Source: Streptomyces sp. 1222.5 (GTDB lineage Bacteria > Actinomycetota > Actinomycetes > Streptomycetales > Streptomycetaceae). From it: a stretch of DNA of 64,000 nt. The notes under the pieces are model-generated. The model was not told the DNA's origin. It was given only the letters and a program-made list of their open reading frames with translations, and did no database searches. This document shows, one piece after another, positions 1-10,345 of this stretch. Every line of letters begins with the position of its first letter. Position 1 is the stretch's first letter. The stretch covers positions 5,640,001 through 5,704,000 of the forward strand of contig NZ_FNSZ01000001.1 in the NCBI RefSeq assembly GCF_900105245.1, given 5' to 3'. The translations under genes were made by a program, and so were the position numbers.

Positions 1-484
1 CGAACAGGGCGACCAGGAACCAGGTGAGATACCAGGGGTCGAGCAGGGTGATGGGCTCGTGGGAGCCCTCGTCGACGAGGTTCTTGAAGAGCGGGTACGC
101 CGTCTCGAAGAGGATGTAGGGCACCGCGACACCGGTGATCAGCCGCTTCAGCCGGTCCGGCCGCATGTCGAAACTGCGCGAGAAGAAGCCGGAGATGATG
201 ATGAACGCCGGCATGTGGACCGTGTACACGATGGTGTACAGCGTCTCCACGACCCGGCTGTCGCCCTTGAGCGGTTCCCACGAGTGCCCCATCGCGACGA
301 GCACGATGGCCAGATACTTGGCGTTGTCGAAGAACGCGTCGCGTTGTTTGCCGGGTCTGTCCGCCTTCGCCTGCCCTTTCTGCGCACTCATCGGGGTGCG
401 CGGTCCGGGCACTCCGTCCACCGGCGACTGTGCCGGGGGGAGCGGCCTGCGGTTCTGGCCGGGGGACGAGGCGGCTTCAAACAT
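1..484 (-). CDS. Membrane acyltransferase (acyltransferase-3 / fucose O-acetylase-like), truncated by window edge
   Basis: Reading the minus strand from the ATG at 484 gives an open frame to the window edge, so only the N-terminal 161 residues are present. After a proline-rich start comes a basic segment and then the typical acyltransferase-3 opening: FFDNAKYLAIVLVAMGHSWE, with the catalytic-type histidine after the first membrane segment, then a second membrane segment with HMPAFIIISGFFSR. These integral membrane enzymes O-acylate sugars or lipids at the cell surface; the substrate cannot be read here. The start at 484 is preferred over the in-frame ATG at 391 because a weak AGGGTG lies before it. 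The downstream part of the gene is outside the window. Confidence 0.75.
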   Translation of the reverse strand, partial: MFEAASSPGQNRRPLPPAQSPVDGVPGPRTPMSAQKGQAKADRPGKQRDAFFDNAKYLAIVLVAMGHSWEPLKGDSRVVETLYTIVYTVHMPAFIIISGFFSRSFDMRPDRLKRLITGVAVPYILFETAYPLFKNLVDEGSHEPITLLDPWYLTWFLVALF

Positions 485-914
485 CTCAGGCACCCTAGCG
501 TCGGCTGTGGGATTTCGTAAAACTCCCGCAGTCATTCCTGGTTATCGCCTTCGGGTACCCCCTGATTTACAGAACTTGCCACCCCTGTCGACGTGATGGT
601 GCCCACACGGGGGTCGCCAGTTCACCCTCGATGTCCCGATTCATCCAGACTAAATGGGGCATACGGCGTCTCGGCATCATCAATTCGAATTACCTGCGCA
701 CGAGATGTGTGGAGACGGAAACGAAGTCACGCAATTCCCGGGGCGGTCATCTGCGGGAGCTCCGTCGAATTACTGCGCGGCGCACGGTGTGTGCCGGGTC
801 GTCAGCCGACGTTGTGTCACGGGTCGCATACGGACGCCTGGTTGGTGGCACGATGGTTCTGGCGGGGGTGCGGCGGCCGTACCTCCGGGCCGGGAGAGCG
901 GACCGACCGAGGGT
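485..914. other. Gene-free divergent intergenic region with repeated TCGAATTAC element
   Basis: This stretch of about 430 bp lies between the divergently transcribed acyltransferase and the small membrane protein and holds no convincing gene. It is visibly less GC-rich than its surroundings. TCGAATTACCTGCGC at 685-699 recurs as TCGAATTACTGCGC at 765-778, and AATTCGAATT at 682-691 is a perfect 10-bp palindrome. It probably carries the promoters of both neighbours; no clear sigma-factor boxes were identified. Confidence 0.4.
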
Positions 915-1118
915 GTGATCAGTGTGGCCATTTCACTGTCCGTGGTGCTGCTGTTGGCGATCATCCTGGTGGTGCTGATCCGAGGGGGGAACATCAAGGC
1001 CGGCCCCGCGATCGTCGCGATCCTCTTCGGCTTCTTCCTCGCGTCGACCGGCATGGCGCCGTCCATCAGCCGGTTCCTGAATTCGATAGCGGACTCCATC
1101 AACTTGATCAAGTTCTGA
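915..1118 (+). CDS. Small two-helix membrane protein, conserved hypothetical
   Basis: Encodes 67 residues from GTG 915, or 64 from GTG 924, which is better spaced from the GAGGG at 909-913. The protein begins with a hydrophobic helix (SLSVVLLLAIILVVLIRGG), continues with KAGPAIVAILFGFFLAS as a second helix, and ends in a short amphipathic tail. I recognise this type as a small streptomycete membrane protein of unknown function. It is followed directly by a strong terminator at 1272-1315, which suggests a monocistronic unit. Function is unknown. Confidence 0.6.
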   Translation: MISVAISLSVVLLLAIILVVLIRGGNIKAGPAIVAILFGFFLASTGMAPSISRFLNSIADSINLIKF

Positions 1119-1271
1119 GTCGGCCCGGGGTGCCCGCGGGAGCGCGGGGCGCGGGGCCGGGCGCTCAGGGCGGCGAGGGGGCGCGGGCGTCGACCCGTCG
1201 CGCCCCGGGGCGGCCGCGTTCCCGGCCCGGGGCGGGTGCGCACGGAGCGTGACCGCACGGGTACGGAAAAC

Positions 1272-1315
1272 ACTCAGGGCCGGGCCGAGGAGAAATCCTC
1301 GGCCCGGCCCTGAGT
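1272..1315. terminator. Strong hairpin terminator between small membrane protein and tRNA-Gly
   Basis: A perfect 20-bp inverted repeat (1272-1291 with 1296-1315) closed by a GAAA loop. It has no T-run, as is common in Streptomyces. It can serve both the plus-strand gene ending at 1118 and the minus-strand tRNA-Gly, whose 3' end is at 1323. Confidence 0.85.
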
Positions 1316-1322
1316 CGTACAG

Positions 1323-1393
1323 AGCGGGCGACGGGAATCGAACCCGCGTAGCTAGTTTGGAAGACTAGGGCTCTACCATTGAGCTACGCCCGC
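1323..1393 (-). tRNA. tRNA-Gly (anticodon UCC)
   Basis: The minus strand folds as a full cloverleaf. The 7-bp acceptor GCGGGCG pairs with CGCCCGC and is followed by a U discriminator. The D-arm contains AGCTCAATGGTAGAGC, the anticodon loop CTTCCAA has anticodon TCC, and the T-arm has GGTTCGATTCC. The 3' CCA is not encoded. The length is 71 nt with the discriminator. It lies alone, convergent with the terminator at 1272-1315. Confidence 0.96.
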
Positions 1394-1554
1394 AGGAGCG
1401 CGCCGCAGGTCCGTGACCGCGGCACTGCAGGCATCGTAGCGGGTCGTCCGGCGTCGAGGCCAACGAGTAGCGACACGCGGATCCCGCGCGCGCCGCCTGG
1501 AAGAATGCGGCGGCCCCGGCGGGCCCGGGCATGTACCCTACGTCTCGCACCAGA

Positions 1555-1631
1555 CGGGGTGTGGCGCAGCTTGGTAGCGCGTCCGCTTTGGGAGCGGAAG
1601 GCCGTGGGTTCAAATCCCGCCACCCCGACCA
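1555..1631 (+). tRNA. tRNA-Pro (anticodon UGG), CCA encoded
   Basis: Cloverleaf with acceptor CGGGGTG pairing with CACCCCG, D-arm GCGCAGCTTGGTAGCGC, anticodon stem TCCGC/GCGGA around loop TTTGGGA (anticodon TGG), and T-arm GGTTCAAATCC. The 3' CCA is encoded at 1629-1631. It lies about 180 bp upstream of the trigger factor gene on the same strand. Confidence 0.97.
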
Positions 1632-1811
1632 TTGCCTCGCGTACGTCGCGAAGATCGCCTTTTGGGGTGCTGACCGGCTGCGGTTACTATGCAAGCTGCG
1701 CGCCCGTGTGTCCCGGCCCACTCGGCCTACGAACTCCTCCGGGCGGCGAAATCCGCCGGACCAGTCTGGCTCCGGCAGAAACCAAGAAGTCAGCCACAAG
1801 GAGACCGAACC

Positions 1812-3182
1812 GTGAAGAGCGCCGTGGAGACCCTGAACCCGACCCGGGTTCGGCTCACTGTCGAGGTGCCCTTCGAGGAGCTCAAGGACAGCCTCGACGC
1901 GGCGTACAAGAAGATCAACCAGCAGGTCACGGTGAAGGGCTTCCGCAAGGGCAAGATCCCGGCCCGCGTCATCGACCAGCGGTTCGGCCGCGGTGCGGTC
2001 CTGGAGGAGGCGGTCAACGACGCGCTTCCGAAGTTCTACACCGAGGCGGTCAACGAGGCCGAGCTGAGCCCGCTGGGCCAGCCCGAGGTCGACATCACGG
2101 AGCTGAAGGACGGCGAGACGCTGAACTTCACCGCCGAGGTCGACGTGCGCCCCGCCCTGGAGATCCCGGACTACTCGGGCATCGAGGTCGAGGTCGACGC
2201 CGTCGAGGTCACCGACGAGGACGTGGAGAAGTCGGTCGAGCAGCTGCGCGAGCGCTTCGCCTCCACCTCCCCGGTCGAGCGTGCGGCCGAGGACGGCGAC
2301 GTCGTCACCATCGACCTGCAGGCCAAGGTCGACGGCGAGGTCCTGGAGGACGGCATCGCCGAGGGTGTCTCGTACACCATCGGTTCCGGTGAGCTGCTCG
2401 ACGGCATCGACGACGCCGTGAAGGGCCTGGAGGCCGGTGGCGAGGCCACCTTCACCTCCGAGCTCAAGGGCGGCTCCGCCGCGGGCAAGGAGGCCGAGGT
2501 CGCCGTCAAGGTGTCCCAGGTCGCCGCCCGCGAACTGCCCGCGCTGGACGACGAGTTCGCGCAGCTCGCCTCCGAGTTCGACACGCTGGACGAGCTCCGT
2601 GCCGACAGCCGCAAGCGCCTCGCGAACATGAAGCAGTTCGACCAGGCCACCCAGGCCCAGGAGCGCGTCCTGGAGAAGCTCCTCGAGCTGGTCGAGGTCC
2701 CGGTCCCCGAGAAGCTGCTCGAGGACGAGGTCAACACCCGCAAGCACAACCTGGAGCACCACCAGCTCGGCCAGATGGGTCTGGACCTCGACAAGTACCT
2801 GGAGATCCAGGGCAAGACCGCCGAGGAGTTCGAGACCGAGACCCGCGAGGCCGCGGTCAAGGGCATCAAGACCCAGTTCGTCCTCGACGAGCTGGTCAAG
2901 AAGGAGAACCTCAACGTCAACCAGGAGGAGCTCACCGAGCACCTCATGCGGCGTGCGGCCTCCTCCGGCATGTCCCCCGACCAGTTCGCCCAGGCCGTCG
3001 TCGAGGGTGGCCAGGTGCCGCTCCTCGTCGGCGAGGTCGCCCGCGGCAAGGCCCTGGCCGTCGTGGTCGAGGCCGCCACGGTGAAGGACACCAACGGCGA
3101 GATCGTCGACCTGGACGACGAGGAGGAGGAGACCGAGGCCGCCGAGGCGTCGGAGACCTCCGAGGAGACGACCGAGGCCTGA
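1812..3182 (+). CDS. tig: Trigger factor, ribosome-associated chaperone
   Basis: Encodes 456 residues from GTG 1812, preceded by AAGGAG; this start gives the standard MKSAVETLNPTRVRL beginning. Trigger factor binds the ribosome at the polypeptide exit and holds nascent chains. The ribosome-docking signature GFRKGKIPARVI lies in the N-terminal domain (about residues 35-46), an FKBP-type peptidyl-prolyl isomerase domain follows (about 155-245), and then the helical C-terminal chaperone arms. The extreme C-terminus is acidic (DDEEEETEAAEASE...), as usual in actinobacteria. Adjacency to the clpP genes is a conserved bacterial order linking folding with proteolysis. Confidence 0.97.
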   Translation: MKSAVETLNPTRVRLTVEVPFEELKDSLDAAYKKINQQVTVKGFRKGKIPARVIDQRFGRGAVLEEAVNDALPKFYTEAVNEAELSPLGQPEVDITELKDGETLNFTAEVDVRPALEIPDYSGIEVEVDAVEVTDEDVEKSVEQLRERFASTSPVERAAEDGDVVTIDLQAKVDGEVLEDGIAEGVSYTIGSGELLDGIDDAVKGLEAGGEATFTSELKGGSAAGKEAEVAVKVSQVAARELPALDDEFAQLASEFDTLDELRADSRKRLANMKQFDQATQAQERVLEKLLELVEVPVPEKLLEDEVNTRKHNLEHHQLGQMGLDLDKYLEIQGKTAEEFETETREAAVKGIKTQFVLDELVKKENLNVNQEELTEHLMRRAASSGMSPDQFAQAVVEGGQVPLLVGEVARGKALAVVVEAATVKDTNGEIVDLDDEEEETEAAEASETSEETTEA

Positions 3183-3212
3183 CCGGCCCCACGGCGTTCC
3201 TGACGGCGTAAC

Positions 3213-3246
3213 CGGGCCCCCGCGGAGTGTGTCTCCCGGGGGCCCG
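3213..3246 (+). terminator. Hairpin terminator after tig
   Basis: CGGGCCCCC at 3213-3221 pairs with GGGGGCCCG at 3238-3246 around a 16-nt loop, 30 bp after the tig stop. It separates tig from the clpP operon, whose promoter region follows. Confidence 0.65.
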
Positions 3247-3372
3247 TGCCGTACCCGCCGCGGACGGCCCCAGGCCCGCGCAGACCCCGCGACGAGCCGC
3301 ATCCGGCCCCGGGGCCCGGCGGAGATCCGCGCCGGCTCCCCCGATCCGCGTCCGGCCCCCGGCGGAGCCCTC

Positions 3373-3435
3373 CGCTACGCCCCCGGCGAACACTCCCATC
3401 TCCGGGATTCCCCGAAGGGACCCGCGCGTTAGGGT
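3373..3435 (+). promoter_or_regulatory. Candidate ClgR operator and -10 box of the clpP1-clpP2 operon
   Basis: On the minus strand 3373-3391 reads GTTCGCCGGGGGCGTAGCG, which resembles the imperfect palindrome bound by the actinobacterial activator ClgR (GTTCGC...GCG core). A TAGGGT hexamer at 3430-3435 fits a sigma-70-type -10 box, and no good -35 is visible, as expected for an activator-dependent promoter. The site would centre near -60. ClgR control of clpP1P2 is established in Streptomyces; the match here is by eye. The rest of the 314-bp tig-clpP1 gap shows nothing else besides the tig terminator. Confidence 0.5.
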
Positions 3436-3496
3436 CCATGAGTACGGGGGCAGGGGAGTCTCCTGAGACCCCCAGCCAAGCCTCCGGCAGGACGAC

Positions 3497-4156
3497 GTGA
3501 GACGGCCCGGCGCCGTCGTAAGACGAGCAGGTGGATACGTGACGAATCTGATGCCTTCAGCCGCCGGCGAGCCTTCCATCGGTGGTGGCCTCGGCGACCA
3601 GGTCTACAACCGGCTGCTCAACGAGCGGATCATCTTCCTCGGCCAGCAGGTTGACGACGACATCGCCAACAAGATCACCGCACAGCTGCTGCTCCTTGCC
3701 GCCGACCCGGACAAGGACATCTACCTCTACATCAACAGCCCCGGTGGCTCGGTGACGGCCGGCATGGCGATCTACGACACCATGCAGTACATCCCGAACG
3801 ACGTGGTCACCATCGCCATGGGCATGGCAGCCTCGATGGGCCAGTTCCTGCTCACCGGTGGCGCCGCGGGCAAGCGCTTCGCGCTGCCGCACGCGGACAT
3901 CATGATGCACCAGGGCTCCGCGGGCCTCGGCGGTACCGTCTCGGACATCAAGATCCAGGCCGAGTACCTGCTGCGCACCAAGAAGCGCATGTCCGAGCTG
4001 ACCGCGCAGCACTCCGGCCAGACGGTCGAGGCGATCGTCCGCGACGGCGACCGCGACCGCTGGTTCACCCCGGAAGAGGCCAAGGAGTACGGTCTCATTG
4101 ACGAGATCATCACGCACGCCTCGGGTGTTCCGGGAGGCGGCGGCACCGGTGCCTGA
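3497..4156 (+). CDS. clpP1: ATP-dependent Clp protease proteolytic subunit ClpP1
   Basis: Encodes 219 residues from GTG 3497, the usual length of streptomycete ClpP1. This serine protease subunit forms the Clp barrel and degrades proteins delivered by ClpX or ClpC. Catalytic Ser113 lies in GMAASMG, His138 in MMHQG and Asp187 in DRDRW; their spacing (25 and 49) matches E. coli ClpP. The INSPGGSV oxyanion region is intact. The first 20 or so residues are a basic extension that may be processed. clpP2 follows 69 bp downstream, and the pair forms a conserved operon. Confidence 0.97.
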   Translation: MRRPGAVVRRAGGYVTNLMPSAAGEPSIGGGLGDQVYNRLLNERIIFLGQQVDDDIANKITAQLLLLAADPDKDIYLYINSPGGSVTAGMAIYDTMQYIPNDVVTIAMGMAASMGQFLLTGGAAGKRFALPHADIMMHQGSAGLGGTVSDIKIQAEYLLRTKKRMSELTAQHSGQTVEAIVRDGDRDRWFTPEEAKEYGLIDEIITHASGVPGGGGTGA

Positions 4157-4225
4157 CCGGCCAGGCCACGCCACGCACCGCCGAGACCCCAGCCCCCAGA
4201 ACGCCACCAGGACGGTGAACACCCC

Positions 4226-4891
4226 ATGAGCAACTTCCACGGCGCCGCCAGCGGCATGTACGAAGGGCCCCGCCCGGACAGCCGCTACGTCATCCCGCGC
4301 TTCGTCGAGCGCACCTCGCAGGGCATCCGCGAGTACGACCCGTACGCGAAGCTCTTCGAGGAGCGCGTGATCTTCCTGGGCGTCCAGATCGACGACGCCT
4401 CGGCCAACGACGTCATGGCGCAGCTGCTGTGCCTGGAGTCGATGGACCCGGACCGGGACATCTCGATCTACATCAACAGCCCCGGTGGCGACATGACCGC
4501 CCTCACGGCGATCTACGACACGATGCAGTTCGTGAAGCCGGACATCCAGACGGTCTGCATGGGCCAGGCGGCCTCCGCGGCGGCCATCCTGCTGGCCGCC
4601 GGCACCCCCGGCAAGCGCATGGCGCTGCCGAACTCCCGCGTCCTGATCCACCAGCCGGCGGGCTCCACCGGCCGCGGTCAGCTCTCCGACCTGGAGATCA
4701 TCGCGAAGGAGTTCACCCGGATGCGTGACCAGCTGGAGCAGATGCTGGCCAAGCACTCGAACCAGCCGCTCGAGAAGATCCGCGAGGACATCGAGCGCGA
4801 CAAGATCCTCACGGCCGAGGAGGCGCTGCAGTACGGCCTCGTCGACCAGATCATCTCCACCCGCAAGCTGAACAACTCCGAGGTCCGCTGA
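4226..4891 (+). CDS. clpP2: ATP-dependent Clp protease proteolytic subunit ClpP2
   Basis: Encodes 221 residues from ATG 4226 and is a paralogue of ClpP1. The catalytic triad is Ser117 (GQAASAA), His142 (LIHQP) and Asp192 (ERDK). In actinobacteria ClpP1 and ClpP2 assemble into a mixed barrel that works with ClpX/ClpC, and the pair is controlled by ClgR. The N-terminal extension (GPRPDSRYVIPRFVER) is typical of actinobacterial ClpP2 and is probably processed. A small GC-rich hairpin follows the stop. Confidence 0.97.
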   Translation: MSNFHGAASGMYEGPRPDSRYVIPRFVERTSQGIREYDPYAKLFEERVIFLGVQIDDASANDVMAQLLCLESMDPDRDISIYINSPGGDMTALTAIYDTMQFVKPDIQTVCMGQAASAAAILLAAGTPGKRMALPNSRVLIHQPAGSTGRGQLSDLEIIAKEFTRMRDQLEQMLAKHSNQPLEKIREDIERDKILTAEEALQYGLVDQIISTRKLNNSEVR

Positions 4892-4955
4892 CCCGGAAAG
4901 GTCCGCTCTCTGCCCCTCTTGGCACCGTGCACGTCAAAGTGAACCCTGCCAAGGG

Positions 4956-4974
4956 GGGCCCGAACACCGGGCCC
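4956..4974 (+). terminator. GC hairpin after clpP2, possible attenuator before clpX
   Basis: GGGCCCG at 4956-4962 pairs with CGGGCCC at 4968-4974 around AACAC, about 65 bp after the clpP2 stop. It could partly separate clpP2 from clpX, which lies 170 bp downstream on the same strand. It is short, so readthrough is likely. Confidence 0.45.
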
Positions 4975-5061
4975 GGCAAGGTACCGTCGGACATAAGGCA
5001 GCACCAGGAGCCGCTGGACTCGTAACGTCCAGGCGTCTCCCAGGCGAAGGGGAAGCACACC

Positions 5062-6348
5062 GTGGCACGCATCGGTGACGGCGGCGATCTGCTCAAGTGC
5101 TCGTTCTGCGGCAAGAGCCAGAAGCAGGTCAAGAAGCTCATCGCAGGGCCCGGTGTGTACATCTGCGACGAGTGCATCGATCTCTGCAACGAGATCATCG
5201 AGGAAGAACTCGCGGAGACCAGCGAGGTCCGCTGGGAGGAGCTGCCCAAGCCTCGCGAGATCTACGAGTTCCTCGAGGGCTACGTGGTCGGCCAGGAAGC
5301 GGCCAAGAAGGCGCTTTCCGTCGCGGTGTACAACCACTACAAGAGGGTCCAGGCAGGCGAGAACGGCGGCGGGAGCGGCCGGGACGACGCCATCGAGTTG
5401 GCGAAGTCGAATATTCTTCTGCTGGGCCCGACGGGCTCCGGAAAGACCCTCCTCGCGCAGACGCTGGCGCGCATGCTGAACGTCCCGTTCGCGATCGCCG
5501 ACGCCACGGCGCTCACCGAGGCGGGCTACGTCGGCGAGGACGTCGAGAACATCCTCCTGAAGCTGATCCAGGCCGCGGACTACGACGTCAAGAAGGCCGA
5601 GACCGGGATCATCTACATCGACGAGATCGACAAGGTCGCCCGCAAGAGCGAGAACCCGTCGATCACCCGTGACGTCAGCGGCGAGGGCGTGCAGCAGGCC
5701 CTGCTGAAGATCCTGGAGGGCACCACGGCCTCGGTGCCGCCCCAGGGCGGACGCAAGCACCCGCACCAGGAGTTCATCCAGATCGACACGACGAACGTCC
5801 TGTTCATCGTGGGCGGTGCCTTCGCGGGCCTGGAGAAGATCATCGAGGCGCGGGCCGGCGCCAAGGGCATCGGCTTCGGCGCGACGATCCTCTCCAAGCG
5901 CGAGCTGGAGGCCAAGGACGTCTTCGAGGACGTCATGCCGGAGGACCTGGTCAAGTTCGGCATGATCCCCGAGTTCATCGGCCGGCTCCCGGTCATCACC
6001 TCGGTCCACAACCTGGACCGCGAGGCCCTGCTCAAGATCCTGGTGGAGCCGCGCAACGCCCTGGTCAAGCAGTACCAGCGCCTCTTCGAACTCGACGGCG
6101 TGGAGCTGGACTTCGAGCGTGAGGCCCTGGAGGCCATCGCCGACCAGGCGATCCTGCGCCAGACCGGCGCCCGCGGACTGCGCGCCATCATGGAGGAGGT
6201 CCTCCAGGGTGTGATGTACGAGGTCCCGTCCCGCAAGGACGTGGCCCGCGTGGTCATCACGGCCGACGTGGTCCTCTCCAACGTCAACCCCACCCTGATC
6301 CCCCGCGACGCCCGAGGCCGGGGCTCGGGGGAGCAGAAGACGGCGTAA
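5062..6348 (+). CDS. clpX: ClpX, ATP-dependent unfoldase of the Clp protease
   Basis: Encodes 428 residues from GTG 5062, full length for the family. ClpX is the AAA+ unfoldase that recognises, unfolds and feeds substrates into ClpP. The N-terminal zinc-binding domain has Cys13, Cys16, Cys35 and Cys38 (CSFC...CDEC). Walker A is GPTGSGKT (residues 122-129) and Walker B is IIYIDEID (183-190). The GIGFGA segment corresponds to the ClpP-docking IGF loop. It sits directly downstream of both clpP genes and is closed by a perfect terminator hairpin. Confidence 0.98.
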   Translation: MARIGDGGDLLKCSFCGKSQKQVKKLIAGPGVYICDECIDLCNEIIEEELAETSEVRWEELPKPREIYEFLEGYVVGQEAAKKALSVAVYNHYKRVQAGENGGGSGRDDAIELAKSNILLLGPTGSGKTLLAQTLARMLNVPFAIADATALTEAGYVGEDVENILLKLIQAADYDVKKAETGIIYIDEIDKVARKSENPSITRDVSGEGVQQALLKILEGTTASVPPQGGRKHPHQEFIQIDTTNVLFIVGGAFAGLEKIIEARAGAKGIGFGATILSKRELEAKDVFEDVMPEDLVKFGMIPEFIGRLPVITSVHNLDREALLKILVEPRNALVKQYQRLFELDGVELDFEREALEAIADQAILRQTGARGLRAIMEEVLQGVMYEVPSRKDVARVVITADVVLSNVNPTLIPRDARGRGSGEQKTA

Positions 6349-6357
6349 CGCCGAACC

Positions 6358-6398
6358 ATGCGAAGGGGCCCCGGTCACCGACCGGGGCCCCTTCGCAT
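6358..6398. terminator. Bidirectional terminator between convergent clpX and the proline-rich protein gene
   Basis: A perfect 18-bp stem (6358-6375 with 6381-6398) around CACCG. It starts 10 bp after the clpX stop and ends 15 bp before the stop of the minus-strand gene, so it serves both. Confidence 0.9.
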
Positions 6399-6412
6399 GT
6401 CCTACGGCAAGG

Positions 6413-7315
6413 TCAGGACTTGACGCGGACCTCGTTGCGGAACTTGGCGACGAGCGCGGCGTCGGCCGCCGGGTCGCTGCTCCTGCCGGCCACCAGGCTC
6501 GCGATGTCCATCGGCATGACGAACCCGAGAGTGCTGTGGTCACCCCAGATGCAGATGGTCATCGTCACGTCCTTCGGGCCGCCGCTGCTGCTGCCGGTGG
6601 GCGCCGAGGCCTGCTGGCACTTGAGGACCGCACCGTCGAGCCCGTCCGGCGTGTACACGGTCGGCTCGCCCTTCAGAGAGGCCCCGCTGTCGCTGTCCTT
6701 CTGGGACTCGCTCTTCATGTACGCGAACATCGCGTCCACGGTCTTCCCGGGGTCGTCGATCGTGCCGTAGACCCCGGCGAAGTTGATCGCCTTCTTGCTC
6801 AGCGGGTTGTCGGCGTCGCCGGACTCGTAGCCGGCGCTGACGTCGTGCGGGTCCTGCACGCCCCACTTCGCGGCGTCCTTCAGGTCCTTGTCCGTCATGG
6901 AGCCGCTGTCGCTCTTCGACTTCTTGTACTCCGTCAGCACCGTCGCCGGAGTCGTCAGCTTGTGGGGGCCGTCGTCCGCGACGTCGCTGCTGCCACTCCC
7001 GCCGAGCACGAAGTACGCGCCCACCGCCACGGCCGCCACCACGGCCACCGCGCCGATGATCAGGCCCGTCTTCTTCTTCCCGCCGGCCGGCTGCGGCGCC
7101 TGGGGCATGCCGTACGGCCCCGGCTGCTGCGGCACACCCTGCTGGGGGTAGCCGTAACCCGGCTGCGGCGGCGCCGCGGGTGCCTGCTGGGGGTAGCCGT
7201 AGCCGGGCTGCGGAGCCTGCGGCTGCTGGCCGTACGGTCCAGGCTGCCCCGGCTGGCCGTACGGACCCGGCTGCTGGGGCTGCTGGCCGTACGGGCCCGG
7301 CTGGTTGCTGCTCAT
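6413..7315 (-). CDS. Proline/glutamine/glycine-rich single-pass membrane protein, unknown function
   Basis: Encodes 300 residues from the ATG at 7315, preceded by GGAGGGG at good spacing. The first 75 or so residues are a low-complexity cytoplasmic tail with repeated PGPYGQ and PGYGYPQQ units. A KKK stop-transfer patch and one membrane helix (about residues 80-100, AVAVVAAVAVGAYFVLGG) follow. The rest is an extracytoplasmic domain of about 190 residues with two cysteines (KCQQ, TICIWGD), which may form a disulfide. This layout is common among streptomycete surface proteins. The domain was not recognised and no function is assigned. It is transcribed convergently with clpX and divergently from valS. 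Confidence 0.8.
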   Translation of the reverse strand: MSSNQPGPYGQQPQQPGPYGQPGQPGPYGQQPQAPQPGYGYPQQAPAAPPQPGYGYPQQGVPQQPGPYGMPQAPQPAGGKKKTGLIIGAVAVVAAVAVGAYFVLGGSGSSDVADDGPHKLTTPATVLTEYKKSKSDSGSMTDKDLKDAAKWGVQDPHDVSAGYESGDADNPLSKKAINFAGVYGTIDDPGKTVDAMFAYMKSESQKDSDSGASLKGEPTVYTPDGLDGAVLKCQQASAPTGSSSGGPKDVTMTICIWGDHSTLGFVMPMDIASLVAGRSSDPAADAALVAKFRNEVRVKS

Positions 7316-7439
7316 TACGGGGTTCCCCTCCAGATGCTTATGTGTTCCTGACATCCTGGCCCAGGCCCGGGAAACGCACGGCACCGGGGGCCGCACCGTT
7401 ACAGAACAAACGTGTTTCGGGACCACGCCGTGACACCTC

Positions 7440-7445
7440 TAAACT
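7440..7445 (+). promoter_or_regulatory. -10 box TAAACT for leaderless valS
   Basis: TAAACT ends 7 nt before the valS GTG at 7453, so transcription should start at or beside the start codon. There is no Shine-Dalgarno sequence, which fits a leaderless mRNA. No strong -35 is visible. Confidence 0.55.
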
Positions 7446-7452
7446 GACCCCC

Positions 7453-10083
<2,631 letters not shown>

Positions 10084-10102
10084 TCCGCGATACGGCCCGG
10101 AG

Positions 10103-10131
10103 GGCCCCGGCACCTTGAAGGCGCCGGGGCC
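10103..10131 (+). terminator. Hairpin terminator after valS
   Basis: GGCCCCGGC at 10103-10111 pairs with GCCGGGGCC at 10123-10131 around an 11-nt loop, 20 bp after the valS stop. The rest of the 262-bp gap to folC holds a Streptomyces intergenic repeat and the folC promoter. Confidence 0.7.
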
Positions 10132-10185
10132 TCGGCCGACCGCAAAGGCTCCGGTGCGTGTCGGACTCCGGGGCCGTGACCGACT

Positions 10186-10240
10186 CGGGGGCGCGGGGAA
10201 CTGCGCGACGAGCCACCACGCACCCGCACCCCGCAGCCGG
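10186..10240. repeat. Streptomyces-type intergenic repeat with core GCGCGGGGAACTGCGCGAC
   Basis: The segment contains GGGGGCGCGGGGAACTGCGC followed by GACGAGCCACCACGCACCCG, a sequence type I recognise as recurring between genes in many Streptomyces chromosomes. The core can fold as GCGC...GCGC. No second copy was found in this window. Its role (transcription end, mRNA stability or passive repeat) is unknown. Confidence 0.5.
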
Positions 10241-10333
10241 TCCCGGCCACCCCGAACCGCCGCCGCCCACCCCGCACCCGTCCGCGAAGACAAGCCACCC
10301 CATACCGGCGCCGCGAAGCGCCCCTCCGCTCCG

Positions 10334-10339
10334 TAGACT
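10334..10339 (+). promoter_or_regulatory. -10 box TAGACT for leaderless folC
   Basis: TAGACT ends 6 nt before the folC GTG at 10346, with no ribosome binding site between them. The spacing predicts a transcript that starts on the start codon. Confidence 0.6.
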
Positions 10340-10345
10340 GGCCTC

